Positions 1-10,393 are shown, counted from the stretch's first letter. The stretch: DNA of 13,773 nucleotides from Erysipelothrix sp. (GCA_012520695.1 JAAYNU010000063.1:1-13773), one strand, 5' to 3'. Numbers and translations are program-made. Notes: generated by a model from the sequence alone, not told the origin.

Positions 1-61
1 ATACACTATCAGAAATTGTTGTCAAATGACTCTACTTTAATAAAACACCTAAGTAGTGTAT
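1..61. repeat. Inverted repeat upstream of proB
   Basis: The first eight bases of the window (ATACACTA, 1-8) are the exact reverse complement of TAGTGTAT at 54-61, with one further possible G-U pair inside, around a loop of about 43 bases. In RNA this could form a stem that closes shortly before the proB ribosome site. The repeat begins at the very edge of the window, so the stem may extend further left. The 89 bases before proB contain no T-box signature such as GGGTGGNACC, and no strong sigma-A promoter; the best -10 match is TTTAAT at 36-41 without a good -35. A leader structure for proBA is possible but unproven. Confidence 0.3.
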
Positions 62-89
62 TATTAAGGGAAGAAATGAGGTATCTCAA

Positions 90-917
90 ATGCGTACTAA
101 ACTTAAAAATTATAAAAGAATTGTAATCAAAGTAGGATCATCCACCCTCACTCATAAAGAGTCTGGAGAGATTAATTATCGTAAGCTCGAGCAATTGACG
201 CGTGTCTTATCTGATTTAAGAAACCAAGGCAAAGAAATCATTCTTGTATCGTCTGGAGCCCAAGCAGTTGGTAAGAAAGCAGTTCATTTGTCTGACATAC
301 CCAATGAAATGCCTAAGAAACAGGCTCTCGCAGCAATTGGACAAGCTCGTTTAATGACGACTTATCAGAAATTATTCTCTGAATACAATCAACTGTGTGC
401 TCAGATACTGCTTACTAAGTACACCTTTTTCGCGAAAGAGAGTCGAATTAACGCACTTAACACGTTTAACGAACTTTTAGCGATGGGTGTTATCCCAATT
501 GTAAATGAAAATGACACAACAGCAACTCATGAAATTGAAGTTGGTGATAATGATCACTTGTCGGCATTTGTATTAGCTCTTGTTGATGCAGACCTCTTAA
601 TTATTTTATCGGACATCGATGGCTTTTATAACGATGATCCTAGTACAAATAAAGATGCGGTTCTTTTCTCTACAATTGATCAGCTGAAAGACGAACACTT
701 TGAGATGGGTAAAGAAACAAGTTCATCTGATGTTGGAACTGGTGGTATGTATGCGAAAGTCGATGCAGCTCGCTTAGTTACGAATTATGGTTCTGACATG
801 GTATTAGTTAATGGTGAAGATGTCTCGATTATCTATGAAGTACTTGATGGTGTTGAACACGGAACTTATTTTAAATCTAATTTAGATACTGACTTTGATT
901 TGGAGGAATATTTATGA
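90..917 (+). CDS. proB: Glutamate 5-kinase, short form without PUA domain
   Basis: ProB phosphorylates the side-chain carboxylate of L-glutamate with ATP in the cytoplasm, the first committed step of proline synthesis. The 275 residues form one amino-acid-kinase fold: IVIKVGSS (11-18, with Lys14 as the phosphate-binding lysine), LVSSGA (52-57), VNENDTT (138-144), GDNDHLSA (152-159), the nucleotide-binding ILSDIDGFY (172-180) and GTGGMYAK (216-223). The protein ends soon after the kinase domain, whereas the E. coli and B. subtilis enzymes of about 370 residues carry a C-terminal PUA domain; short forms are known in other Firmicutes. The ATG at 90 follows a GAGGT ribosome site at 78-82. The stop overlaps the proA start in ATGA, so the two are probably translationally coupled, which suits delivery of unstable glutamyl phosphate to ProA. 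Family assignment is secure. Confidence 0.96.
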   Translation: MRTKLKNYKRIVIKVGSSTLTHKESGEINYRKLEQLTRVLSDLRNQGKEIILVSSGAQAVGKKAVHLSDIPNEMPKKQALAAIGQARLMTTYQKLFSEYNQLCAQILLTKYTFFAKESRINALNTFNELLAMGVIPIVNENDTTATHEIEVGDNDHLSAFVLALVDADLLIILSDIDGFYNDDPSTNKDAVLFSTIDQLKDEHFEMGKETSSSDVGTGGMYAKVDAARLVTNYGSDMVLVNGEDVSIIYEVLDGVEHGTYFKSNLDTDFDLEEYL

Positions 918-2146
918 TAAAAGAAATAGGAATTAATGCTAAGAAAGCTGAACAAACAATTGCCTTTCTAAGTAACGAACAAAAAAATGATGCACTTAAA
1001 CTAATTGCTAAGAATTTGAATTCAAAGCGAACTGATATTCTCGAAGAGAATAAGAAGGACGTTGAGAATGGTGTTGTGATTGGTCTCACTGATTCCTTAC
1101 TTGACCGTTTAACTCTTGATGATGCAAGAATTGATTTAATGATTCAAGGTTTAGAAGAAATTGCTTCTATGGCAGATCCGTTGAATCGCACTCTCAGCGA
1201 ATCAACAACAAAAGAAGGTCTTTCAATTCGTAAGACTACTGTCCCTTTAGGGGTGATTGGTATTATTTATGAATCTCGTCCCAATGTTACCTTAGATTCA
1301 TTCGCATTGTGCTTTAAAGCAGGTAATGCAGTTGTATTGAAGGGTGGTAAAGAAGCTATTTATTCAAATACTATCCTGGAATCAATTATTAGAGATTCAT
1401 TAAGTTCGCTAAGTCTTGATCCTAATATCATCCAAGTGATCAAGCGTACTGATCGTGAAGCAACAAACGAAATGATGCGTCTTAATAAATATATTGATGT
1501 TCTCATACCTCGTGGTAGTGCAGGTCTTATTAAAGCAGTTGTAGAAAATTCAACCATCCCAGTGATTCAAACGGGTGATGGGAACTGCCATATCTACATC
1601 GACAACGAAGCTGATATAGATATGAGTATTGAAATCATTAAGAATGCGAAAATGCAGCGTATGGGTGTTTGTAACGCATTGGAATCACTTGTAATACATA
1701 TAGACATTGCGGAAGAGATATTACCTTTAATCGAAAGTACCTTAGTGGGTGTTCATATTCATGCGGATGCTGAAGCAATGAAAACACTACCTAACGTAAC
1801 GTTAGCCACTGAAGAAGATTTCTATACTGAATACCTGGGTCCTGAGGTCTCAATTAAGACAGTTTCCTCACTTGATGAGGCAATTACTCACATCAATGAG
1901 CATAATACGAAGCATTCTGAAGCAATTATCACTCGAAACAGAGAAAAAGCAGATGAATTCACTAAAAAAGTTGATGCTTCAACGGTTTACGTGAATGCAT
2001 CAACTCGATTTACTGATGGTAGTGTCTTTGGATTGGGTGCCGAAATTGGCATTAGTACTCAAAAGTTACATGCTCGTGGGCCAATGGGCGTCGATGCATT
2101 ATGTTCTTATAAGTACATTGTTGAAGGAACAGGACAGATTAGATAA
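914..2146 (+). CDS. proA: Gamma-glutamyl phosphate reductase
   Basis: ProA reduces gamma-glutamyl phosphate with NADPH to glutamate-5-semialdehyde, the second step of proline synthesis. The 410 residues are the usual family length. Visible family motifs are PLGVIGIIYESRPNVT (111-126), the cofactor-region GNAVVLKGGKEA (137-148), the catalytic cysteine in QRMGVCNALES (Cys253), and the C-terminal RGPMGVDALCSYKY segment. The start ATG at 914 lies inside the last codons of proB and is preceded by GGAGGA at 902-907, six bases away. The last 8 bp, including the stop codon, overlap the 3' end of proC on the opposite strand, and no terminator fits between the two stops. Its transcript must therefore run on antisense to proC, perhaps to the hairpin at 2934-2967. 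Confidence 0.97.
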   Translation: MIKEIGINAKKAEQTIAFLSNEQKNDALKLIAKNLNSKRTDILEENKKDVENGVVIGLTDSLLDRLTLDDARIDLMIQGLEEIASMADPLNRTLSESTTKEGLSIRKTTVPLGVIGIIYESRPNVTLDSFALCFKAGNAVVLKGGKEAIYSNTILESIIRDSLSSLSLDPNIIQVIKRTDREATNEMMRLNKYIDVLIPRGSAGLIKAVVENSTIPVIQTGDGNCHIYIDNEADIDMSIEIIKNAKMQRMGVCNALESLVIHIDIAEEILPLIESTLVGVHIHADAEAMKTLPNVTLATEEDFYTEYLGPEVSIKTVSSLDEAITHINEHNTKHSEAIITRNREKADEFTKKVDASTVYVNASTRFTDGSVFGLGAEIGISTQKLHARGPMGVDALCSYKYIVEGTGQIR

Positions 2147-2909
2147 TTCCTTTATCCTTATTGATCGTTTTTCGTACTGCTTTCGCAATAATTGTTTGAA
2201 AGTGATCTTCGTTCAATGAATTAATCCCTTCGATGGTAGTACCTCCGGGTGAACATACCTTCTCAATAAGGTCTTGGGGACTGGATTTACTTTGACTTAA
2301 ATATTCAGCGCTGCCTCGCATCGTTGATCGTACAATCTCAAGCGCTTGTTCTGGGTTCATTCCCTCTACGAGCGCTTCTTTTATTAATCCTTCCATGAAT
2401 GAAAAGATAAATGCAGGTGCACTTCCAGCAATACCAATGAATGCTGGGAATAGTGTCTCTGATATTTCTTCAAGATCTCCAAGATTTTCGAAAATTGATT
2501 TAACTACTTCAAATTCTGTTTCACTGACTTCATTGTCTTTACAGATTGCACATGTTCCTTCTTTAATCGCTACATTTAGATTCGGCATCACTCTGATAAT
2601 CTTATTTGTGGATGCCATTTCTTTGATGTCATTAATTGTAAGCTTCGCAGCGATAGAAACAACATGTTTATATGTAATATATTCATTAATTTCATCCAGT
2701 ACTTCTTTGAATTGTTCTGGTTTAACGCATAGGAAGATGATATCTGCTTGTTGAGCACATTCAATATTGTTATTTGCATAGTTAACAGATAATTCCTTCG
2801 CTCGTTGTTCCACGTTTGAGCGTGAACTGATGATAATACTATCTTTATCTTCAATACCATTGATGATTGCTTTGGCCATGTTGCCAATTCCGATAAATCC
2901 TATTTTCAT
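2139..2909 (-). CDS. proC: Pyrroline-5-carboxylate reductase
   Basis: ProC reduces 1-pyrroline-5-carboxylate, formed spontaneously from the ProA product, to L-proline with NAD(P)H. It has the N-terminal Rossmann motif GFIGIGNMA (residues 4-12), the FLCVKPEQ segment, and the C-terminal family signature SPGGTTIEGI. I start it at the ATG at 2909 (256 residues). The frame also has ATGs at 2927 and 2915, but the only ribosome site, AAAGAGGA, lies between the 2927 ATG and the 2909 ATG and is correctly spaced only for the latter; known homologues also begin MKIGFIGxGNM. The gene lies 62 bp downstream of the gyrA stop in the same direction, but the gyrA terminator hairpin intervenes, so it needs read-through or its own promoter (a candidate is listed). 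Its stop overlaps the proA stop region by 8 bp. Confidence 0.96.
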   Translation of the reverse strand: MKIGFIGIGNMAKAIINGIEDKDSIIISSRSNVEQRAKELSVNYANNNIECAQQADIIFLCVKPEQFKEVLDEINEYITYKHVVSIAAKLTINDIKEMASTNKIIRVMPNLNVAIKEGTCAICKDNEVSETEFEVVKSIFENLGDLEEISETLFPAFIGIAGSAPAFIFSFMEGLIKEALVEGMNPEQALEIVRSTMRGSAEYLSQSKSSPQDLIEKVCSPGGTTIEGINSLNEDHFQTIIAKAVRKTINKDKGII

Positions 2910-2921
2910 ATACATGTCCTC

Positions 2922-2954
2922 TTTCATTTAAGGAAAAAAGATATTTCATTTAAG
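2922..2954. repeat. Direct repeat of an 11-mer before proC
   Basis: TTTCATTTAAG occurs at 2922-2932 and again at 2944-2954, start to start 22 bp, about two helical turns. The distal copy covers the loop of the gyrA terminator hairpin and the edges of both arms; the proximal copy overlaps the proC leader. It may be a short local duplication or a tandem regulator site. Confidence 0.5.
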
Positions 2955-2967
2955 AAATATCTTTTTT
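2934..2967. terminator. Bidirectional intrinsic terminator after gyrA
   Basis: AAAAAAGATATTTC (2934-2947) and GAAATATCTTTTTT (2954-2967) are perfect reverse complements around the six-base loop ATTTAA. Each strand reads a stem ending in six T residues, so the structure can act both ways: leftward it begins 5 bp after the gyrA stop, and rightward it would stop proBA transcripts that run antisense through proC before they enter gyrA. The stem is all A-T except two G-C pairs, so it may be leaky. Confidence 0.8.
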
Positions 2968-2968
2968 A

Positions 2969-2997
2969 ATACTATTCTGTTTCTGAATCAGTTTCAA
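2969..2997 (-). promoter_or_regulatory. Candidate proC promoter inside gyrA 3' end
   Basis: On the minus strand, TTGAAA (2997-2992; five of six -35 consensus bases) is followed after exactly 17 bases by TAGTAT (2974-2969; four of six -10 bases), which contains the gyrA stop codon. Transcription would start near 2962, within the first arm of the terminator hairpin, removing six A-U pairs from it. The -35 lies in codons of the acidic gyrA tail, so a chance match is possible. Confidence 0.35.
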
Positions 2998-5497
2998 TTT
3001 CAGTATCTACAACTGTGTCTGTTTCAACAACTTCATCAACATCCACACTATCTTCATCTTCATCAGATGGTTTCATGATTGCGACAGAAGCAACGAATCC
3101 TTCATCACCGACTGAGATCATGCGAACACCGATTGTTGAACGTCCGTAAATTCCGACATCCTTAACAGCGATTCTAATAACTGTTCCATCATTTGAGATG
3201 ATCAGTGCTTCTTCATCACCATTAACTGCACGTAATGCAACTAGGTTACCGTTCTTCTCTGTAATATTTACAGTCTTAACGCCCTTAGCACCACGTTTTG
3301 TAATACGGTATTCGGATAGTTCGGTTCGTTTACCGTATCCTTTTTCCGTAATTGCAAGGATGTATTGTCCCTCTTTATCGGTTGCGACACCGACTACTTC
3401 ACCGCCGTCCACATTGAATCCTTGAACACCTGCAGCTGATCGACCCATAACTCTAACTTGATCTTCTTCGAATCGAACGGCTTTACCATTTGATCCTCCG
3501 ATAATGATTTCGTTATCTCCGTTTGTCATTCTTACTGCAACAAGTTCATCGTCTTCTCGAAGTGTGATTGCGATTTTACCGTTTTGACGGATTGAGTCAA
3601 ATTCTGATACTTCAACTCGTTTAACAATTCCGTATTTCGTTACGAAGAATGCATATTTCGATTCTTCATCATCTCGTTTAACTTTAACAAGTGTTTTAAC
3701 TTCTTCACCATCATCAAGAGCAAGTAGGTTAACTACTGGGACACCTTTAGATGTACGAGCGGATGCAGGTACGTGGAATCCTCTGAGTCGGTATACTTTA
3801 CCTTTATTTGTGAAGAGTAGTAAGTCATCATGTGTCGACATCGCAAGGAATTGATCAACGATATCATCATCATAAGTTGAGATACCTCGAACACCCTTAC
3901 CACCACGGTTTTGAATACTGAATGAATCTAAACTTGTACGTTTAATGTATCCATTCATTGTCATCGCAACCACAATGTCTTCAACTGGGATGAGATCCTC
4001 ATCAAGCATGTCTATATCACCTTCAATAATTTCTGATCGGCGATCATCACCGAATCGTTCTCTAATTTCGAGTAACTCATCTTTAATAATCGTGAGGAGT
4101 AGATCATGATTAGCGAGAATTTCTTGAAGCTCTTCAATTAATATTTGAAGTTCATTGAATTCTGCTTCAACGCGTTCTCTTTGGAGTCCAGTGAGTCGGC
4201 GTAATTGCATATCTAGGATAGCTTTTGACTGAATCGTTGTGAGACCGAAACGATCCAACAACTTCTGACTTGCTTCAGGATCATCTTTGGATGTTCTGAT
4301 TATACTTATAACTTCATCAATATGATCAAGAGCAATGATAATACCTTCTAAGATATGTGAACGATCTTGTGCTCGTTTGAGGTCAAACTGAGTACGTCTT
4401 GTGATGATTTCAATTTGGTGGTCTCGGTAGTTTTGTAGTATTTCAAGAACGTTTAAGAGTTCTGGTTTGTTGTTTACAAGCGCAAGCATGTTGACACCAA
4501 ATGATGATTGCATTGCTGTCATTCGGTACAGTTGATTTAATACAACTTCTGCTTGAACTTCTTTTCTTAATTCAATAACGATTCGAATTCCCTCTCGGTT
4601 TGATTCGTCTCGTAGGTCTGTAATTCCGTCAATGAGTTTTTCTCGTACAAGTCCCGCAATCTTTTCAACAAGATTTGCTTTGTTTACTTGATAAGGAATT
4701 TCAGAGACGATGATACGTGGTTTACCGTTTGGTAATTCATCTATAGCAACGCGCGCACGCATTACAACAGATCCACGACCCGTTTCAAAGGCTGATTTGA
4801 TACCTGAACGCCCAAGGATAAATGCTCCTGTGGGGAAATCAGGTCCATACATATAGTTTTCCATAATATCACGGATTGTGATGTCAGGATTATCAATCAG
4901 TGCGATCGTAGCATCAATAACTTCACCTAAGTTGTGAGGAGGAATATTTGTCGCCATACCAACCGCAATTCCGGTACCACCGTTAGCAAGTACGTTTGGA
5001 AAACGTGCAGGCATAACAACGGGTTCGCGTTCTTCACCATCATAGTTATCGGCGAAATCTACAGTATCTTTATTGAGGTCCCTTAAGAGTTCCATTGATA
5101 CTTTAGACATACGAGCTTCAGTATAACGCATCGCAGCAGCGCCATCACCATCGATAGAACCAAAGTTACCATGTCCTTCAATCAACATGTATCGGTATGA
5201 GAAATCCTGTGCCATACGCACCATAGTGTCGTAAACGGCCGTATCACCATGAGGGTGATACTTACCAATAACTTCCCCGACGATACGAGCAGACTTCTTA
5301 AATGGCTTGTCTGAGGTCATTCCGAGATCATTCATCGCATATAGAATACGACGGTGAACCGGTTTTAGACCATCTCGTACATCTGGTAGTGCTCGAGAGA
5401 TGATAACTGACATTGAATATTCTAAGAATGATTTTTTCATTTCGGTTGAAATATTTACTTGTTTAATTCGGTCAAATTGTACATTATTGTCGTCCAT
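2972..5497 (-). CDS. gyrA: DNA gyrase subunit A
   Basis: GyrA is the DNA-breaking and rejoining half of the A2B2 type II topoisomerase that introduces negative supercoils ahead of forks and RNA polymerase. The 841-residue protein has the winged-helix segment with [18 protein letters not shown] (80-97), the catalytic tyrosine in [10 protein letters not shown] (Tyr125), the tower and coiled-coil region, and a C-terminal DNA-wrapping beta-pinwheel that begins with a GyrA box, QNRGGKG (529-535), marking it as gyrase and not topoisomerase IV. Thr86 and Asp90 correspond to E. coli Ser83 and Asp87 in the quinolone-resistance region; Thr there is a normal wild-type residue in several species, so this does not show resistance. 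The last 30 or so residues are strongly acidic (mostly D, E, S, T, V). Its ribosome site AGGAGG (5508-5503) overlaps the gyrB stop codon. Confidence 0.98.
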   Translation of the reverse strand: MDDNNVQFDRIKQVNISTEMKKSFLEYSMSVIISRALPDVRDGLKPVHRRILYAMNDLGMTSDKPFKKSARIVGEVIGKYHPHGDTAVYDTMVRMAQDFSYRYMLIEGHGNFGSIDGDGAAAMRYTEARMSKVSMELLRDLNKDTVDFADNYDGEEREPVVMPARFPNVLANGGTGIAVGMATNIPPHNLGEVIDATIALIDNPDITIRDIMENYMYGPDFPTGAFILGRSGIKSAFETGRGSVVMRARVAIDELPNGKPRIIVSEIPYQVNKANLVEKIAGLVREKLIDGITDLRDESNREGIRIVIELRKEVQAEVVLNQLYRMTAMQSSFGVNMLALVNNKPELLNVLEILQNYRDHQIEIITRRTQFDLKRAQDRSHILEGIIIALDHIDEVISIIRTSKDDPEASQKLLDRFGLTTIQSKAILDMQLRRLTGLQRERVEAEFNELQILIEELQEILANHDLLLTIIKDELLEIRERFGDDRRSEIIEGDIDMLDEDLIPVEDIVVAMTMNGYIKRTSLDSFSIQNRGGKGVRGISTYDDDIVDQFLAMSTHDDLLLFTNKGKVYRLRGFHVPASARTSKGVPVVNLLALDDGEEVKTLVKVKRDDEESKYAFFVTKYGIVKRVEVSEFDSIRQNGKIAITLREDDELVAVRMTNGDNEIIIGGSNGKAVRFEEDQVRVMGRSAAGVQGFNVDGGEVVGVATDKEGQYILAITEKGYGKRTELSEYRITKRGAKGVKTVNITEKNGNLVALRAVNGDEEALIISNDGTVIRIAVKDVGIYGRSTIGVRMISVGDEGFVASVAIMKPSDEDEDSVDVDEVVETDTVVDTEIETDSETE

Positions 5498-5507
5498 GAA
5501 AGCCTCC

Positions 5508-8510
<3,003 letters not shown>

Positions 8511-8521
<11 letters not shown>

Positions 8522-8723
8522 ATCGAGATGTTATTGTATGCGAGTCCCCGTCGATGATAACAACATCACCAGGATACAACTTACGACCACGACGATTCTC
8601 TTCTTCACCATTTACAGTGATAGAAAAAGTTAAGATAAGGCGCTTTGCCTCACCACCCGAACTGACATAATCCATTAGTTTTAAGAATTGACCCAAAGTG
8701 ATATAAGAAACTTCTTTTTTCAT
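8511..8723 (-). CDS. yaaA: S4-domain RNA-binding protein YaaA
   Basis: This is the small S4-like protein found between dnaN and recF in many Firmicutes. It is expected to bind RNA, by analogy with other S4 proteins; its exact role is not well established. The whole protein is one domain with TLGQFLKLMDYVSSGGEAK (9-27), ITVNGEEENRRGRKLYPGD (35-53) and VVIIDG. I choose the ATG at 8723 (70 residues), giving the roughly 70-residue length of B. subtilis YaaA. An in-frame ATG at 8732 directly abuts the only purine-rich ribosome site (AAAGG, 8737-8733) and so is unlikely to be used. The 3' end overlaps recF by 11 bp. It is the first gene of the operon, about 20 bases from a predicted start site. Confidence 0.93.
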
Positions 8724-8750
8724 GACATCCATCCTTTATATTACCCCTCT

Positions 8751-8779
8751 ATTTTACCATAAATCAAAGAAAATTTCAC
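8751..8779 (-). promoter_or_regulatory. Extended -10 promoter of yaaA-recF-gyrB-gyrA
   Basis: On the minus strand, GTGAAA (8779-8774; four of six -35 bases) is followed after 17 bases by TAAAAT (8756-8751), preceded by TATGG, the TRTGn extension typical of Gram-positive sigma-A promoters. Transcription would start near 8744, giving a leader of about 20 bases before the yaaA ATG at 8723. Since dnaN is closed off by a terminator upstream, this is the best candidate for driving the operon. Confidence 0.65.
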
Positions 8780-8985
8780 CTACTAAAAGTATTAAAATAC
8801 ACTGTAGATAAGGACTTATTAGCCGAATTAGTACCACAATCTCAAAATGACACACATTAGAAAGCAAATAATGCCATAACAGCGTCACCCTTAGGAATTA
8901 TAACCACCAAGGAGTAAGATGACCTTTTAATACTTAATTCGCTATAAACCGTCTTTAAACGATGTTTTATCAGCATCTAGACAAT
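8780..8985. other. Intergenic spacer without recognised gene
   Basis: About 206 bp between the yaaA promoter and the dnaN terminator. I find no DnaA box with one mismatch or fewer, no tRNA or other familiar RNA, and no strong hairpin. A TATAAT occurs on the minus strand in TGGTTATAATTCC but lacks a -35 and a proper TG extension. A 39-codon minus-strand open frame (8976-8857) has a stop immediately upstream and no ribosome site. It appears to be plain spacer, or remains of something no longer recognisable. Confidence 0.5.
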
Positions 8986-9014
8986 AAAAAAACACTCAAT
9001 CCGAAGATTAAGTG
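8986..9014 (-). terminator. Intrinsic terminator of dnaN
   Basis: On the minus strand CACTTAATC (9014-9006) and GATTGAGTG (9001-8993) pair over nine positions with one G-U wobble, closed by the very stable TTCG tetraloop and followed by seven T residues (8992-8986). The stem starts 13 bp after the dnaN stop codon. It separates dnaN from the yaaA-gyrA operon. Confidence 0.9.
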
Positions 9015-9027
9015 CTCAAACTTTAAA

Positions 9028-10146
9028 TTAATCGAAGGTACGAACTGGAAGAACCAGTTGAACGATCGAATCATCCTTGGGATTCTTTAGGATGAATGCC
9101 TGCATTTCTCCAACAAAGAGAACTTGCACAACATCCGTTCTGAATGACTTTAAGGCTTCAATTAAATAACGACCTGAGAAAGAAATTCTTAAGTTTCCAC
9201 CACGATATTCTAGAGGAACTAAAACTTCTTCAGAAGAACCGATTTCTTGAGAACGAGAACTGATGATAACACCCTCATTACTAGCTTCAAGTTTTACCGT
9301 CCAATACCCTTCACTCTTCAAGAAAGAAGAACGATCAATCGCATTAATCATTTCAGATGCATTAACTAAAAGTTCAAACCCAAACTCAGCTGGGATTAAA
9401 CGGTTAACATCTGGGAAAATTCCATCAATCAAACGAGATTGGATTAAAGTTGAATCAACATAGAATTGAACAATCTTATCCGATACTGCAACAATCACAT
9501 CCGTATTGTCAGTAATTGATTTCGCAACTTCATAAAGATTTGAAGCAGGAACACAGATATTAAAATCTTCACTTACATTAAGATCAAGGGTTTTCTTTGC
9601 AAGACGGTATGAATCCGTTGCTACACAATAAAGAACATTGCCATCAGATTTGAAGTTTACACCAGTGAAAATTGGACGATCTTCACTCGTTGAACAAACA
9701 AATGCAGTCTGGTTTATAATCTCACTTAATTTAAATCCTGGAATCGTGAATTCATTTGAAGGTCGATTAAAGTCGATGCTTGGATAAAGCTCAGCTTTAC
9801 TTCCGTTGATATTGTACTCAGCGTTGTTACCACTGATACGAGTCAATGCACCATCAATTATTTCAATTTCAATAACATCACTTTCAAGTTTACGAACTGC
9901 TTCTAAAACATATCGTGCTTCGAGAACAACACTACCTTCTTCATGAACAACTAATTTATTCACATCATCTGCTTTTAAAGATTCTTTAATAGAGATGTTT
10001 GAATTACTTGCTGTTAAAGTTAAAACATCATTTCTAAGATCAAAGTGAATTCCTGATAATATTGGCAAAGGAGAATGCGTTGAAGCTGCTCTCCCTACAG
10101 AAGAAAGAATTTTATATAAGGCTTGTTTTTTTATTGATAATTTCAT
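9028..10146 (-). CDS. dnaN: DNA polymerase III beta subunit (sliding clamp)
   Basis: DnaN dimerises into the ring that tethers DNA polymerase III and other enzymes to DNA. The 372 residues match the usual length of three repeated clamp domains. The N terminus MKLSIKKQALYKILSSVGRA and the segments PILSGIHFDL, CVATDSYRLAKK and the C-terminal VQLVLPVRTFD are characteristic; the last forms part of the hydrophobic groove used by partner proteins. GGAGGA (10156-10151) precedes the ATG. Unlike B. subtilis, where dnaA and dnaN share transcripts, here dnaN has its own extended -10 promoter and lies behind a dnaA terminator, so the two appear to be transcribed separately. Confidence 0.98.
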   Translation of the reverse strand: MKLSIKKQALYKILSSVGRAASTHSPLPILSGIHFDLRNDVLTLTASNSNISIKESLKADDVNKLVVHEEGSVVLEARYVLEAVRKLESDVIEIEIIDGALTRISGNNAEYNINGSKAELYPSIDFNRPSNEFTIPGFKLSEIINQTAFVCSTSEDRPIFTGVNFKSDGNVLYCVATDSYRLAKKTLDLNVSEDFNICVPASNLYEVAKSITDNTDVIVAVSDKIVQFYVDSTLIQSRLIDGIFPDVNRLIPAEFGFELLVNASEMINAIDRSSFLKSEGYWTVKLEASNEGVIISSRSQEIGSSEEVLVPLEYRGGNLRISFSGRYLIEALKSFRTDVVQVLFVGEMQAFILKNPKDDSIVQLVLPVRTFD

Positions 10147-10174
10147 TTAGTCCTCCAGTTAATACTTTAGGTTA

Positions 10175-10185
10175 ATTATACCATA
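10175..10185 (-). promoter_or_regulatory. Extended -10 promoter of dnaN
   Basis: On the minus strand TATGG (10185-10181) directly precedes a perfect TATAAT (10180-10175). No good -35 is seen at 16-18 bp, which extended -10 promoters can tolerate. Transcription would start near 10168, about 21 bases before the ATG. Fourteen bases here (10175-10188) match the yaaA promoter (8751-8764) at 13 positions. Confidence 0.7.
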
Positions 10186-10229
10186 AATTGACTTTATTAA
10201 GTAGTCTAAATAAAGAAGTATGTTTGATT

Positions 10230-10346
10230 CATTATCAATTAATTTTATCAAGCAAAAGAAGCAATGATATTCAGAGAAAAAACACCCAAGAGTTATATAA
10301 GTATTTAAGTACTTATTACTATTAGGGTCTGTGGAGAAGTGGACAA
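10230..10346. other. Candidate origin unwinding region (oriC, dnaA-dnaN side)
   Basis: Read on the minus strand (towards dnaN), two abutting DnaA boxes TTGTCCACT (10346-10338) and TTCTCCACA (10338-10330) are followed by the GC-rich GACCC (10329-10325), then triplets CTA ATA GTA ATA (10325-10314), then AT-rich DNA including TAAGTACTTA and TTATATAACT. B. subtilis, as I recall it, has the same order in the same gap: two boxes 8 bp apart, GGCCC, DnaA-trio triplets, AT-rich unwinding DNA, then dnaN. The complementary strand gives 3'-GAT-TAT-CAT-TAT-5', keeping the middle adenine of the trio consensus in all four triplets but the purine at the first place only in the first. The function is inferred from architecture. 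Confidence 0.6.
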
Positions 10347-10393
10347 ACAACACAAAAGACACTCTTAAGTGCGTATGAGAGACCAAATACCCT

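Noticed and set aside
2910..2927. Start of proC at the ATG at 2927 or 2915
   Set aside because: The only ribosome site (AAAGAGGA) lies downstream of the first ATG and too close to the second; it fits the ATG at 2909, where the Rossmann motif begins.
5240..5250. Thr86 of GyrA as a quinolone-resistance change
   Set aside because: Thr occurs as the wild-type residue at this position in several bacteria, and Asp90 is unchanged, so resistance cannot be read from it.
8724..8732. Start of yaaA at the ATG at 8732
   Set aside because: The AAAGG ribosome site touches this ATG with no spacer; the ATG at 8723 has a nine-base spacer and gives the usual length.
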